Source of the DNA: Orthonyx spaldingii
Lineage: Eukaryota > Chordata > Aves > Passeriformes > Orthonychidae
Assembly: GCA_013397795.1 (NCBI GenBank)
Contig: VZTJ01000243.1
Coordinates: forward strand, 299,037 to 363,036
Reading direction: 5' to 3'
DNA: 64,000 bases
Shown here: piece after piece, positions 56,901 to 63,719 of the stretch
Layout: each line of letters starts with the position of its first letter
How positions within the stretch are numbered: the first letter of the stretch is position 1
The notes under the pieces: generated by a model
The model's input: only the letters and a program-made list of their open reading frames with translations
The model's database searches: none
Told to the model about the DNA's origin: nothing
Translations under genes and position numbers: made by a program

Positions 56901-58665
56901 GTTTTTTGCTTTAAGATGTTAGAGGAAATCATTACAAATGCTGCTTGGCATACCCAGCAGTGACACAGGTACAGAGGATCCGATACAGACTGGTGACAGA
57001 TTCTTAGCAGATTGCTTTTGTGTACCTCTGTAAGATTTTTTTTTTTTGTCAAAAACTTCCCCAGGACAATGAAAACATGCCTGTGTTTCCTTCTCTTTCT
57101 TAATTATTGTAGATATATTGTAAGGGTCTGCTGCAAAGTCAGGATCTGTAATCCCCAAAGCTCAGGGCTGTATAGATGTGAGGAATTGGAAACTGCCTGT
57201 GGTTTCCCCTGTAAAATAAAGTTCCATTATAACAAGATGAAGGTCTGTGCTATGTTGAATCACATAGGGCTGAGTTCACTTGCAGTGAACTTTTACATTG
57301 TGGGCCTGACTATGGTATATTTGTCTGCAATAAAGGATTTTGTCACAAAGGACACCCCCAGCCTTCGTTCCACTTAATGATTTGAATTTACAAGGGCAGC
57401 TAGAGATATTGTTGAGGACAGGTACTTGATTAGTGAGTTGCAGTCATCTCTCTTCCACACAGTTTGAGGCATCCTGCAGATCAACTTCAATTCATATGAG
57501 ACTTAAATAATTTAAATAGCTTTTTAAAAGTGTTTATAATAAAATATATTAAACTTCAAATTTTTCTATTCAGTTTAAATACATATTTAAGTTGAGGTGG
57601 AAACCTTAGATTCACCCTGTTTTTCAGGAAATTTCTTGTACTTGAGAACAAATACCTTCCCAAGTGGGAAACATATATTCCTGTTCTGAAGGAAATACCA
57701 AATGCAGAGAGGGTACACGTTGCCATTCTGCACCATGCTTAGACTGAGTTGCAAAGCTTTGGGGTCTTTTGTCTAAGGTCTTCATGTGTTTTATAAGTGT
57801 CTTCCATCTTTCAGTGCTCTTAGTTCTCCTGGGACTTGTTTGCTAAAGAGAAACAAAGTATTAACTCTGTTGGGCGGTCCTAATGCCCACGTGTGGTGCC
57901 TCAGCTACTGCAAGTGCCCTTTACAGGCTGCTCAGAACTCCAGTAGATGCTCCTTGTGCATAAGAGGAGTTTGAGGAATGATATTTCTTTTTGTGTTAGG
58001 CCGAAAAATATGGGGGTGTTATGTTTGAGCTAGAGGAACAGAGCATCACCGCTAATAGCAAAGCATTCTTTAATTTTATCAGAGAGATTAAATGCCAGAA
58101 ATTCTAAGGAAGTCAAAACACAAGGTCATTGTTCAGTCTATCAAGCACTTTTGAACACATCAGGAAAAAAAATGAAGATACTTCTTATTAGCTGTTACCA
58201 CCTTGTGCTTTACTAACATATATTGTTAGTAATTGTTTATCCTCAAAATCAAGGAGGCAGTAGGTGGCTGATTCTAGATTTGACATTAAAGAAAATGAGT
58301 GTTTATTGGGAAGCAGCCCTGACTGACAACTTACACCATTTTATTGCTATCTAGTTAACCTTTTTTTTCTCAGTGTGTATGTAGAGACACACGGCTATCA
58401 CTGTCTGAAAGATTTATTAATAAAGTGTCGACTTTCTAATGACATTCACCAGGACAGTCTCAAGATTTTGTGCTAGTTGGTTAAAATTGTGAAATACTTA
58501 GATAAATAATTGAGGTACTGATATCATCCAATAATAATTTGCATTTATGACAGATTATTGAGGCAATGCAAGCAGTGCTGCTGGCAGAAGTTCAAAGGAC
58601 CATTAATCCCTTGAGAAAGATGACAATTTGCAGAGAGCCATTGGCCATAGTGGAGAATGGAAATG
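5810..58665 (+). CDS. WDR72: WDR72, spliced coding region, exons 2-18 (C-terminus unresolved)
   Basis: This is the spliced gene for WD repeat domain 72, an intracellular, vesicle-associated protein and paralogue of WDR7 (rabconnectin-3 beta). Family knowledge links it to V-ATPase-dependent acidification, enamel maturation and kidney acid secretion. Seventeen exons listed separately join to 3067 coding bases (1022 codons plus one base) with no stop. Residues 1-586 form WD40 repeats, about 587-780 a polar linker with a basic cluster at 767-780, and 794-1022 a conserved helical C-terminal part. WDR72 is chosen over WDR7 because the start resembles the WDR72 N-terminus, the linker has the WDR72 type of sequence, and residue W979 falls one position from the human W978 known from a patient nonsense variant. 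The frame shows no inactivating change. The first exon lies upstream or is unrecognised, and the final exon is uncertain. Confidence 0.95.
5963..6962 (+). other. Intron 2 of WDR72 (1.0 kb)
   Basis: AT-rich intron with normal GT and AG ends. I see no repeat, RNA gene or second coding exon in it; a 73-codon frame at 6618-6839 has no family resemblance and is taken as chance. Confidence 0.85.
6963..7069 (+). CDS. WDR72: WDR72 exon 3 (residues 52-87, first part)
   Basis: The acceptor is TTATTCTCCTAG and the donor GTAGGT. The exon encodes the opening of WD blade 2, with the FGH triplet at 59-61 followed by the SVTCL strand at 64-68 and SATENG at 82-87. It ends after two bases of codon 87, which is completed as glycine by the first base of exon 4. 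107 bases, phase 0 in and phase 2 out. Confidence 0.93.
7070..10017 (+). other. Intron 3 of WDR72 (2.9 kb)
   Basis: AT-rich intronic DNA with no recognisable repeat family or RNA gene. Short open frames at 8441-8719 and 9371-9604 show no coding signature. Splice borders join exons 3 and 4 in phase. Confidence 0.85.
10018..10096 (+). CDS. WDR72: WDR72 exon 4 (residues 87-113)
   Basis: The acceptor is ATCTTTGGCAG and the donor GTAAGT. The 79-base exon completes WD blade 2 (EMCLWNVTSGQC, with W at 92) and reads on to RHTAI before the exon end. It leaves in phase 0. The residue at the junction is histidine 113, where I recall cysteine in the human protein; the flanking residues match closely. 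Confidence 0.93.
10097..12865 (+). other. Intron 4 of WDR72 (2.8 kb)
   Basis: AT-rich, with no recognisable mobile element or RNA gene. Open frames on either strand are short and without family resemblance. Confidence 0.85.
12866..13040 (+). CDS. WDR72: WDR72 exon 5 (residues 114-171)
   Basis: The acceptor is CCACTTGGACAG and the donor GTATAT. The 58 codons include the very conserved strands around YYHCSFRMTGEGWLLCCG (114-131) and QDVLIIDAKTL (134-144), then DWINCMCIVHS (157-167). These form WD blade 3 and the first strand of blade 4. The stretch is near-identical to the mammalian protein as I remember it, the best single identifier of the gene. It leaves one base of codon 172. Confidence 0.96.
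13041..13535 (+). other. Intron 5 of WDR72 (0.5 kb)
   Basis: Short AT-rich intron without any recognisable feature. Confidence 0.88.
13536..13612 (+). CDS. WDR72: WDR72 exon 6 (residues 172-197)
   Basis: The acceptor is TAACTTCTCACAG and the donor GTCAGT. The 77-base exon completes E172 with exon 5 and encodes EDSLVAVSVTGVLKVWDLSS, the closing strands of WD blade 4, with the WD dipeptide at 187-188. It leaves in phase 0 after SIQ. Confidence 0.94.
13613..15347 (+). other. Intron 6 of WDR72 (1.7 kb)
   Basis: Intron holding a 162-codon chance open frame at 14248-14736 that has no domain and no in-phase splice context. No mobile element recognised. Confidence 0.8.
15348..15467 (+). CDS. WDR72: WDR72 exon 7 (residues 198-237)
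   Basis: The acceptor is TCTGTGCTGTAAAG and the donor GTACCT. Exactly 40 codons in phase 0. The recognisable core is CQAVRFCTYTERLLLVVSS followed by MCWQ, a WD-like blade with tryptophan at 236 near the end. The first ten residues (ERQSVCEKES) follow the mammalian pattern of glutamate and lysine. Confidence 0.94.
15468..16528 (+). other. Intron 7 of WDR72 (1.1 kb)
   Basis: AT-rich intron with a T-rich 3' end. Nothing recognisable inside. Confidence 0.87.
16529..16674 (+). CDS. WDR72: WDR72 exon 8 (residues 238-286, first part)
   Basis: The acceptor is CTGACCTTAG and the donor GTGGGC. It encodes VYDYCDFTLL (238-247), RFAGGEVLAAYRLIIW and AEDGHSYIYQLLN, two further WD-like blades with tryptophan closing the strand before AEDGHS. 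These segments follow the WDR72 sequence closely. Two bases of a serine codon are left for exon 9. Confidence 0.95.
16675..17035 (+). other. Intron 8 of WDR72 (0.36 kb)
   Basis: Short intron with a T-rich acceptor tract. No feature seen. Confidence 0.88.
17036..17132 (+). CDS. WDR72: WDR72 exon 9 (residues 286-318)
   Basis: The acceptor is a T/A-rich tract ending TTATACAG and the donor is GTAAAT. It encodes GLSKSMYPADGKVLKETVYP, then NLLSFTGMKENK. This is the loop between propeller blades; its first half matches WDR72 well and its last ten residues are variable. 97 bases, phase 2 in and phase 0 out. Confidence 0.93.
17133..19552 (+). other. Intron 9 of WDR72 (2.4 kb)
   Basis: Intron carrying one antisense CR1 fragment at 18966-19087 (listed separately). 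A slightly CpG-richer stretch at about 17690-17790 has no assignable function. Confidence 0.85.
18966..19087 (-). mobile_element. CR1 LINE fragment, antisense
   Basis: The + strand reads like the reverse complement of bird CR1 upstream of its 3' end: a CTCCTGAGCCTCC block, then AACAACCCCAGCTGCTCCTC, CTCCAGACCCTTC and GCTCCACCACCTCATGA. It is strongly diverged and truncated at both sides, so it is an old insertion with no coding capacity. It lies well away from both splice sites of intron 9. Confidence 0.75.
19553..19694 (+). CDS. WDR72: WDR72 exon 10 (residues 319-366, first base)
   Basis: The acceptor is TGTTCTTTTGCACAG. The donor GTTTGG is weak by consensus, but the frame and the protein match fix it. 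The exon encodes FVMGFINERKEPFYKVLFSG (322-341) and ASGRITLWHVPDVPVSTFDG (343-362), a WD blade with tryptophan at 350. It leaves one base of codon 366. Confidence 0.95.
19695..19992 (+). other. Intron 10 of WDR72 (0.3 kb)
   Basis: The shortest intron of the gene in this window; no feature seen. Confidence 0.88.
19993..20238 (+). CDS. WDR72: WDR72 exon 11 (residues 366-448, first base)
   Basis: The acceptor is TTGCCCCACCCTCTAG and the donor GTAAGT. It encodes IPITATWTLQDNFDKHHSMS, a variable acidic stretch, then AVVTSSVYIAGLDKLVCGCE and KTARARLLEN. The VYI-DKLVCG-E-G blade is shared with WDR7, and the TWTLQDNFDKH segment is typical of WDR72. 246 bases, phase 1 on both sides. Confidence 0.95.
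20239..20773 (+). other. Intron 11 of WDR72 (0.5 kb)
   Basis: Contains a 77-codon frame at 20363-20596 beginning with an acidic run; it has no splice signal placing it in the message and no family match, so it is not called as a gene. Confidence 0.8.
20774..20994 (+). CDS. WDR72: WDR72 exon 12 (residues 448-521)
   Basis: The acceptor is CATCTTTTTTCAG and the donor GTAAGT. It encodes a canonical WD40 repeat: KVLNGHNSRVTCLLYPH with GH at 457-458, SWLLSGGQDSVVICWD with WD at 492-493, then IFTGGILHQF. This is the most classical WD blade of the protein and is common to WDR7 and WDR72. It ends with SPEHYR in phase 0. Confidence 0.96.
20995..22309 (+). other. Intron 12 of WDR72 (1.3 kb)
   Basis: AT-rich intron beginning with a short T/G-rich and TATATTTATTTA stretch near 21050-21080. 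No mobile element or RNA gene recognised. Confidence 0.86.
22310..22505 (+). CDS. WDR72: WDR72 exon 13 (residues 522-587, first base)
   Basis: The acceptor is TTTTCTGTTTTGCAG and the donor GTAACA. It encodes SIVCCVCSDHSVAILHLHKG, ECLLHARKHLFPVKKIKFDP and VLIVGCEDNSVYIWEIETG, the last two WD blades, with tryptophan at 582. This closes the N-terminal propeller region. It leaves one base of glycine codon 587. Confidence 0.96.
22506..33255 (+). other. Intron 13 of WDR72 (10.75 kb)
   Basis: Long intron, mostly AT-rich. It holds simple runs (9 G at 24776-24784 and 13 T at 27212-27224) and a GC-richer patch at about 26390-26600 that I cannot assign. No CR1, RNA gene or coding exon is recognised. 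Open frames are short and scattered over both strands as expected by chance. Confidence 0.8.
33256..33458 (+). CDS. WDR72: WDR72 exon 14 (residues 587-654)
   Basis: The acceptor is TTGTGCTTCTCTAG and the donor GTAAGA. It opens with GTLERHETGETARAILAA, which matches the residues following the last blade in WDR72, and continues as a polar, serine- and histidine-rich linker that is poorly conserved. 203 bases, phase 1 in and phase 0 out. The linker is probably disordered. Confidence 0.94.
37073..37088. repeat. Poly-T tract (16 T)
   Basis: An uninterrupted T run directly followed by GCAG, giving the look of a strong splice acceptor inside intron 14. A second T16 run follows at 37357-37372 without such a context. 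Confidence 0.8.
45238..45267. repeat. C/A-rich simple tract
   Basis: Nine C followed by A and C homopolymer blocks in intron 14. Low-complexity sequence; no function inferred. Confidence 0.75.
46378..46490 (+). mobile_element. CR1 LINE 3' fragment, sense orientation
   Basis: The block from TTTGAGGGGCGTTTGGACAA through GATCCTTGTAGGTCCCTTCC to AACTGAAATAGTCTGTTCTA matches the 3' end of CR1 elements, including a decayed version of the terminal ATTCTATG-type repeat. It is short and diverged, with no coding capacity, and lies inside intron 14 about 2.8 kb before exon 15. The 5' border is uncertain. Confidence 0.75.
49313..50130 (+). CDS. WDR72: WDR72 exon 15 (residues 655-927, first part)
   Basis: The large central exon (818 bases) follows the acceptor TTTTTCTTTCAG and ends at donor GTAAGA. 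It encodes KTKWNNANFHILLFDLEKLE (671-690), a serine- and lysine-rich linker, a basic cluster KRRKKPKSSRKIRM at 767-780 that could be nuclear-localisation-like or merely a charged linker, then TAKLLLSCLLPWGVDKEIDN (794-813), FGLVSDESHLSLMLPGW (830-846) and helix-rich LFSKRVLDLANKY. The LSCLLPWGVDK and LMLPGW motifs are shared with WDR7 and are characteristic of this family. Two bases of serine codon 927 are left for exon 16. Confidence 0.97.
50131..52519 (+). other. Intron 15 of WDR72 (2.4 kb)
   Basis: AT-rich intron with several short chance open frames on both strands (for example around 50544-51085). No repeat family or RNA gene recognised. Confidence 0.84.
52520..52611 (+). CDS. WDR72: WDR72 exon 16 (residues 927-958, first base)
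   Basis: The acceptor is TTCATTTTCTTTTAG and the donor GTAAGT. It encodes a poorly conserved, charged stretch (SPQKSESVHDKWRNVEA, then VTLSCPSFHGDLPS). Assignment rests on the position between well-identified exons, strong splice sites and exact phase agreement on both sides. One base of serine codon 958 is left for exon 17. Confidence 0.88.
52612..53898 (+). other. Intron 16 of WDR72 (1.3 kb)
   Basis: No recognisable element. A C-rich pyrimidine stretch lies near 52903-52930. Confidence 0.86.
53899..53981 (+). CDS. WDR72: WDR72 exon 17 (residues 958-985)
   Basis: The acceptor is GTATTTTTCAG and the donor GTAGGA. It encodes SKSRSHRPDSGSISLLKLIC followed by CWNDQSVK. The ISLLKLICCWNDQSV core matches WDR72; W979 corresponds to the human position hit by a known nonsense variant. 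Unusually, the exon's first bases (GTAAGA) themselves look like a donor, so acceptor and donor-like signals abut. 83 bases, phase 1 in and phase 0 out. Confidence 0.94.
53982..58553 (+). other. Intron 17 of WDR72 (4.6 kb)
   Basis: AT-rich intron with a 17-T run at 55005-55021 and no recognisable mobile element. A 121-codon frame at 57012-57377 has no domain and no in-phase splice support. Confidence 0.82.
58554..58665 (+). CDS. WDR72: WDR72 exon 18 (residues 986-1022 plus one base)
   Basis: The acceptor is GCATTTATGACAG. The exon encodes IIEAMQAVLLAEVQRTI and, near the end, CREPLAIVENGN; both match the C-terminal part of WDR72 (the EAxQAVLLAEVQ helix is also shared with WDR7). A consensus-like donor, AATG/GTAAGT, lies at 58666. 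The frame also continues open beyond it, so this may be either an internal exon or the start of a longer terminal exon. Confidence 0.93.
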
Positions 58666-59063
58666 GTAAGTTTTGGACACTGCCAAAGACTGAGGAGAGG
58701 GATTTGCAATACATTAAAAATAATAGAGTGGTTTGGGTTAGAAAGGACCTTAAAAACATGGAGTTCCAACCTCCTGCCATGGGCAGGGACACCTTCCACT
58801 TGATCAGGTTGGTGAAGGCTTTGTCCAGCCTGGCCTCAAACACTCCCAGGGATGGGCCATCCATAACTTCAGGCAACCTGTTCCAGTGCCTCACCACCTT
58901 TACAATAAAGAATTTCTTCCTTATATTTAAGCTAATTATACCCTCTTTGTGGGGTAAACCTCATTTAGATTTACCCTCTAAATGTTTAAATACATTGCCC
59001 CTTGTTCTATCACTACATGACATTGTAAAACCTCCCTCTCAGACAATTTCCTTTGCCTTGTAG
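58666..59063 (+). CDS. WDR72: Possible read-through 3' end of WDR72 into CR1 (residues 1023-1154)
   Basis: Past the potential donor the exon 18 frame stays open for 132 residues to TAG at 59061-59063. The first residues (GKFWTLPKTEERDLQ) resemble the mammalian WDR72 tail, which in my memory has an LPK-E---LQ pattern directly after ENGN. From about residue 1041 the translation is antisense CR1, roughly 114 residues. An AATAAA follows 52 bases after the stop. If used, the protein would be about 1154 residues against about 1102 in human, with the normal last ~60 residues replaced. The alternative is splicing at 58666, leaving this as intron. Confidence 0.42.
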
Positions 59064-59068
59064 GTGGA
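58719..59068 (-). mobile_element. CR1 LINE 3' end, antisense, next to WDR72 exon 18
   Basis: The + strand is the reverse complement of a CR1 3' end. It starts with a decayed ATTCTATG-type terminus (AATAATAGAG), then GTGGTTTGGGTTAGAAAGGA, CTGCCATGGGCAGGGACACC, GGCAACCTGTTCCAGTGCCT and AAGAATTTCTTCCTTATATT, ending near GCCTTGTAG. On the minus strand part of the CR1 ORF2 C-terminus is still readable (VRHWNRLPEV and LGVFEARLDKAF), but the element is 5'-truncated and cannot move. It is the best preserved mobile element in the window and begins about 53 bp downstream of the exon 18 donor. Confidence 0.93.
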
Positions 59069-59114
59069 AAATTTGTTGGTATATTATTTTAAAAGAACTT
59101 TCTCTAGTAATCAG

Positions 59115-59120
59115 AATAAA
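59115..59120 (+). terminator. Candidate polyadenylation signal AATAAA
   Basis: A canonical AATAAA lies 52 bases after the read-through stop codon, and a T/G-rich stretch (TTGTTTCTGTGTCAG) follows at about 59143-59157, as expected for a downstream element. The arrangement fits a WDR72 terminal exon ending here. AATAAA is frequent in AT-rich DNA, so the call depends on the read-through model. Confidence 0.35.
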
Positions 59121-60193
59121 CTAGCAGTATGAGTTCACAGTACCTTGTTTCTGTGTCAGACAGGCCAAATGGCCTATTTCTAACCTGATCAGGCTGTGGG
59201 TTTTCTCATGGGATCGTCAGGGGGTTAAAGGACTTTCACACTCTCTCGTCACCTCTGAATACTGAAGAAGAAAAGGTAAAGTTTCCTTGATTGTATAATA
59301 GTTCTGGTATTTGCAAATAAAAGAAGCACTGTGTTTGAAATAGAATCAATAAATCATACTGGCAAAAAGTTTTACAAATTTATCTTTCCAGTGACATCAG
59401 ACCTTACACAGCACTAAAAATTAATTGCTTAAATTTTATAACTTCATAATGTAATACAGAATATTTTATTTTTCTTTTAGAAATAACCTCCCTGCAAGGA
59501 GATATCAAATGCATTTTACAATTAGATCATTTCATTTTACAAGAAGCTTACTCTTTGTAACTTTACAATGGTGCTAATGTTTATGGTAAAAAAGATTGAA
59601 CCTGAATTTATGTTATGAAGTTATACTCTTTTTTTTTTTTTTTTGCCCATTAGCTGAGTCTTAAAATTAAGTGACCTAAATTTTTAGATCCAATCTTATT
59701 AGTGAGCCTTCACTTGGGAAAGTAATTTATTATCTCATTGAGTGTGTGTGTCTGTCATGAAAATTTGTTACCAGTATTCTTGTTCCAGCATACTAAAGAT
59801 GATCAGTGACACTTGCTTCAGGCCACAATGCAAAGTGATATCTCTATGATTTTGGAATACAAAACACTTTAAATATTGTCATATGTGAGTTTATACTTTG
59901 CTTACATTGAAAATTATTTTGAATCATTTTGTTCATGTGGTTTGACACAAGATTCATTGTAACTAACGCATCCCCAGCTGTCAAGTTCATACACAGATTT
60001 AATTTCAATTTCCTGAATTTTCAGAGTGTATTTCAATGTAGTGTTTTCACAGAGATTTACATCTAAAATGGAACTAACTGAAAGTTGTAAATACAGGTAT
60101 CTCGAAACTCTACATGTGTTAAGGTCTTTGAGTTTGTTTCAAAGCTTCTACACTAGATGAAAAAAATACTTTTATTATGTAACAAGTGCTGGG

Positions 60194-60210
60194 ATGATTC
60201 TATGATTCTA
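60194..60210 (+). repeat. Possible CR1 terminal repeat remnant
   Basis: The sequence ATGATTCTATGATTCTA resembles the terminal ATTCTATG repeat of CR1 in sense orientation. The DNA before it shows no recognisable CR1 body, so it is either a very old or very short insertion, or a coincidence. Confidence 0.3.
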
Positions 60211-61407
60211 GTAGGCAGTTGATGTTTAATTCTAATTTAGTCTCAAACAAGTTATGAATTCAGGGGAGTTACTTCCACTCTCTGAAAGGGGGATTTGTTT
60301 GTTTGTATGTCTAGTAGCAGATGGTTTTTACTGTCATTTTGTTCTGAACCTAATTATTTGATGGTTATTCAAAATACAACTAGAAAATGGCTTTGCTAGA
60401 AGGAGAACAATCTGGTAAACATTTGTACTGTCTGTGACTTTCATACTTCATGATCTGATCTACATAAATACATGCTGTATAGAGTGGAATTTTTTATGTA
60501 TTCAGAATTTAGTGTAGTCTGAAAGAGGCAGAAAACATACAGAATGATTGGAAAAGAGATTTTGCACTCTTAAATATTGTATTTAATATTATATTAGGTG
60601 TCTTTTTGTTCTCATTTCCATTCATGTTTGTTGCATTATTTATCACAGTATATAAATAGCAGAAGAGTTCTTGTTTTGGCTTGGTATGGTTTTGTAATAT
60701 GTATTGCAAAACTTGATGAGTTCACAGAGAATTGAACAAATCTTTTTGTGATTTCTAATATGTGAAAGAGTGTAACTATTTGTGGCTTGTAATGACATGC
60801 AGAAATTATTACAAACCCCTGCAGGAGTTAGTCCACAACCAGTGTCATTGTTAAGACAACTAATTATGTCTGGCTTTAGTCATTTATCTGATAGGTAAGT
60901 CATATTTTATTAAATACTCTGTATTTATGGCTCGTACAGTAATTTTCATCTTGTGCAATATCGAGGTAAAGATTAAATATTGTTTCAGGTTTTTAAGTCA
61001 TAATTCAAGATGGGGTTTGTGCCCTCTGATCCTAAGTAAAAGTATCTGAATCTTGGCTGCCATCATCATTGCATTGTGTTACACTTTTCTTTAATTGGAA
61101 TTAATAGATTAGATTGAGAGATGTTTAATCTTATTTAACTCAACAAATTTCCAGTGAAGTCAATAGAAGTTCTTCTTAAAAAGACAAATTTTCAGGATTT
61201 GCCATTCAGTTTTAATCTTTAAAGTTTATAATATATTACATAATTTATTTTTTTTTTTGTCAGAAAGCTCCTTATTTCTGTGAAGCTCCTGCATCCTTAC
61301 TTCATAGTTAAGGGTGATCGGATGCAGACAACAGCTTCACTTGATGAGTAATTTAAAATGCTATATTTTTCTGTGGTTTCATACAGACAAAATTGCTTAT
61401 TTGAATA

Positions 61408-61466
61408 AAAAAAAACCCCAAACAAACAAAAAACCCACAGCAAAACCGAAAAAGAAAACCCAAGCC
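61408..61466. repeat. A/C-rich low-complexity tract
   Basis: Runs of A broken by CC, CCC and CCCC blocks. It resembles a decayed A-rich tail or simple repeat; no adjoining element is recognisable. Confidence 0.65.
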
Positions 61467-63178
61467 ACCAAACTTATGTTTTTCCAGAAACAAAGGTGAA
61501 GAATTAAAAAAAAAATCCAACAAACTATGAATACAGCATGCCAGAGAAAGGGTTAACTGTGTTCTGTCCTAGTATATTCTTCTGTTGTTGCTAAAAGGAA
61601 ATATAAATGCAAATAACTGCAATTTCTTTATGTTAATGTCAGAGATAATAATTTTGGACCTGTTCCAAACATATTGATAGCAATCTTACTATTGATTTCT
61701 GCAGGGTTTTTTTCAGTTCTTTGAAGAAGCTTGGGTTTTTCCTAATTTTTTTGACATTCATCATAATTCTGAAAAACTATATTGGGCTTTATGTGTTCTT
61801 GCCTGTTTCTCCACAGCAATAATCTCAGGTTAATAGTACCATTTAACAGGTTGTCAGTATGGTCTTGTCTTCCACTCTCATGTGCGGCAGAGGCACTGAT
61901 TTTCAGGTCTTAAGAATTTATTTATCCACTTTTATATCCACTTAGCATAAAACTAAGAGAAGCTGTGCTGGCATTGGCTTTTCATTTGTAATGTGTGATG
62001 TTATGACATACATACCTAATCCATAGCCAGTCATGTGCAGAACTTCTTTGATCAGAGGAAGTGTGGGGGTAACACCTCTATTCTCCTTCCCTAGCCCACT
62101 GACTGGGCACAAAGAAATTGGATATTCCCTCCTGCAGTAGATTTGAATCTGTATCTCTCTCCGTGGTGACTCGTTGCTTATCCTCAAGGCATTCAGCAGT
62201 GAGCCATCTACAGAAATTCTTTCCTTTTTCATGGAAATCTCAAAATATTTGCAAAGGGTAAGAGCTAGAAATGAGATTCTCTCACCTCCAGGTGCATTCT
62301 GTGTGTGGGACTGTGATCTCCCAATAGCTGCTGCACTGAAGCAGTTTCCCAGGTGCCATCCTTTGATGCCTATTTCTTCTAATTCATAGGGACCCAAAAA
62401 TTTCTTATCTGAAACAGCATTCCAGCATTCCAGTTCTTCTGGAACTGTGTGCCTCAGTTTTTTGTAATATGAGGAACTGGATTTACTTACCTTTTAAGAA
62501 AACTGTGGGATAAATGTGTTTAAGAACTTAATGCTCAGATAATAAATTGATGAAATGATGCATGTGGTATTCCAGGAATGCCAAAAACTGGAAAAGTGAA
62601 AGGACAGCAAAGTACAGGCTTTGTTCCTAAATACAGAATTATATTTTAACTGCCTCCTATATTTGTGAAAAAATCAAATGTGAAAAAATCACAACACTAA
62701 GACTAGTTTGCAATAAATTCTGGCTTGCACTTAAAAATCACTAGTTTAAGCAACTGCTAACGATTCAAGCTTTTAAGTATATTTGAAAGCTATTAGCTAT
62801 AACCTCATCTTTTGTATGTGGTTTTGGAGCCCTTCAAACTATTCAATTAAATAAATTGGTTCTTGCAGGAAAAAAGCTTCTGCTGATAAATACCAGAGTG
62901 AAATTAATGGTGGCAATTGAATTCCATAGGTTAGTGTAAAGGATTGTCAAAGGCTTATGTAGAATATAACAATATGTTTTGTTAAAATGAGGAATCCGTC
63001 CAGTAATGGTAAATCAATGAAAGGCAGGATATAGCAGCTCCTGTTCACTAGAGAGGAATAGTGACCTGAGGCACAGGGCTTTAAACACTTCCATTGCCAG
63101 GGCTTCAGAAATCTGTCCAGTTGCAGACAAGTTTTTTACGTCAGCTCTTAGGAAGTAATTCTGTGTCTTTCTATGCAG

Positions 63179-63318
63179 TGCGTGAAGCTCCTTGCCTGCC
63201 TGCTAACTCTGAAGGTTTTGTCAAGGAAGTGCAGCTAAAGAGAAGGGTTGTTCTGTCTCTGATATCTTCAAAATTTCATGTTGTCATCTTCTTACAACCT
63301 ACTGCCTTCTTGTATTAG
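63179..63318 (+). CDS. Alternative candidate terminal exon of WDR72
   Basis: A good acceptor (CTGTGTCTTTCTATGCAG) precedes a frame that fits exon 18's phase: the last base of exon 18 plus TG gives valine, followed by REAPCLPANSEGFVKEVQLK and on to TAG at 63316-63318, 46 codons including the completed valine. Resemblance to the mammalian tail (LP, E, EVQL) is slight. No AATAAA follows before the window ends. It is the best spliced alternative to the read-through end that I can see, but may be chance. Confidence 0.18.
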
Positions 63319-63719
63319 AATGTATCATACATGCTGACTCTGTATTTAAACAAACAAAGGCCCAAAAGGTAATCCTGACTTGGGGCATTACTCCGTTTGG
63401 GTCACTGATAGCAACAAAGGTTACCCAAGATTTTAATGAAAACTTCTGTGGCCTTACAGCTGGGGAAATAACTGTTTGGTGTGTGAAATGCATTAACATT
63501 CTTTTTTACTATAAACACATTAATATAATTTATATGGTTTGTGTTCTAGTGAAATACTAAATGCCCAGGAAACTCCAGCAGAATCTGAGGAATCAGTTTC
63601 TGGTCTAACACTTTACATTCAGATAAATATACATCTGTTCTCATATCCTTACATCACCCTTACTATGTTTCAAGTTTGGATTTGGGCTGGTGATGTATTC
63701 AATGTATTCAATCTTTGAA

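Noticed and set aside
58592..58897. Minus-strand open frame overlapping exon 18
   Set aside because: Its first part is the remnant of the CR1 ORF2 C-terminus and the rest is the antisense of WDR72 exon 18, so it is not a separate gene.
59041..59092. CTTGTAG acceptor inside the CR1, giving a very short tail in phase
   Set aside because: It is part of the common CR1 sequence, would add only about nine residues before a stop, and has no conservation argument.
61942..62397. Minus-strand open frame of 151 codons downstream of WDR72
   Set aside because: No domain recognised and no ribosome or splice context. A rough estimate for AT-rich DNA of this length gives about one or two chance frames this long in six frames, so length alone is no evidence.
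62576..62660. Acceptor-like CAG followed by a 24-codon frame in exon 18 phase
   Set aside because: The tract before it is purine-rich and lacks a proper pyrimidine run, and the residues do not resemble the WDR72 tail.
63551..63602. Possible exon after TTGTGTTCTAG with a glutamate- and serine-rich reading (ETPAESEESVSG)
   Set aside because: The phase offered by exon 18 reads TAA within three codons; the frame that stays open needs an additional exon that I cannot find, and the pyrimidine tract is poor.
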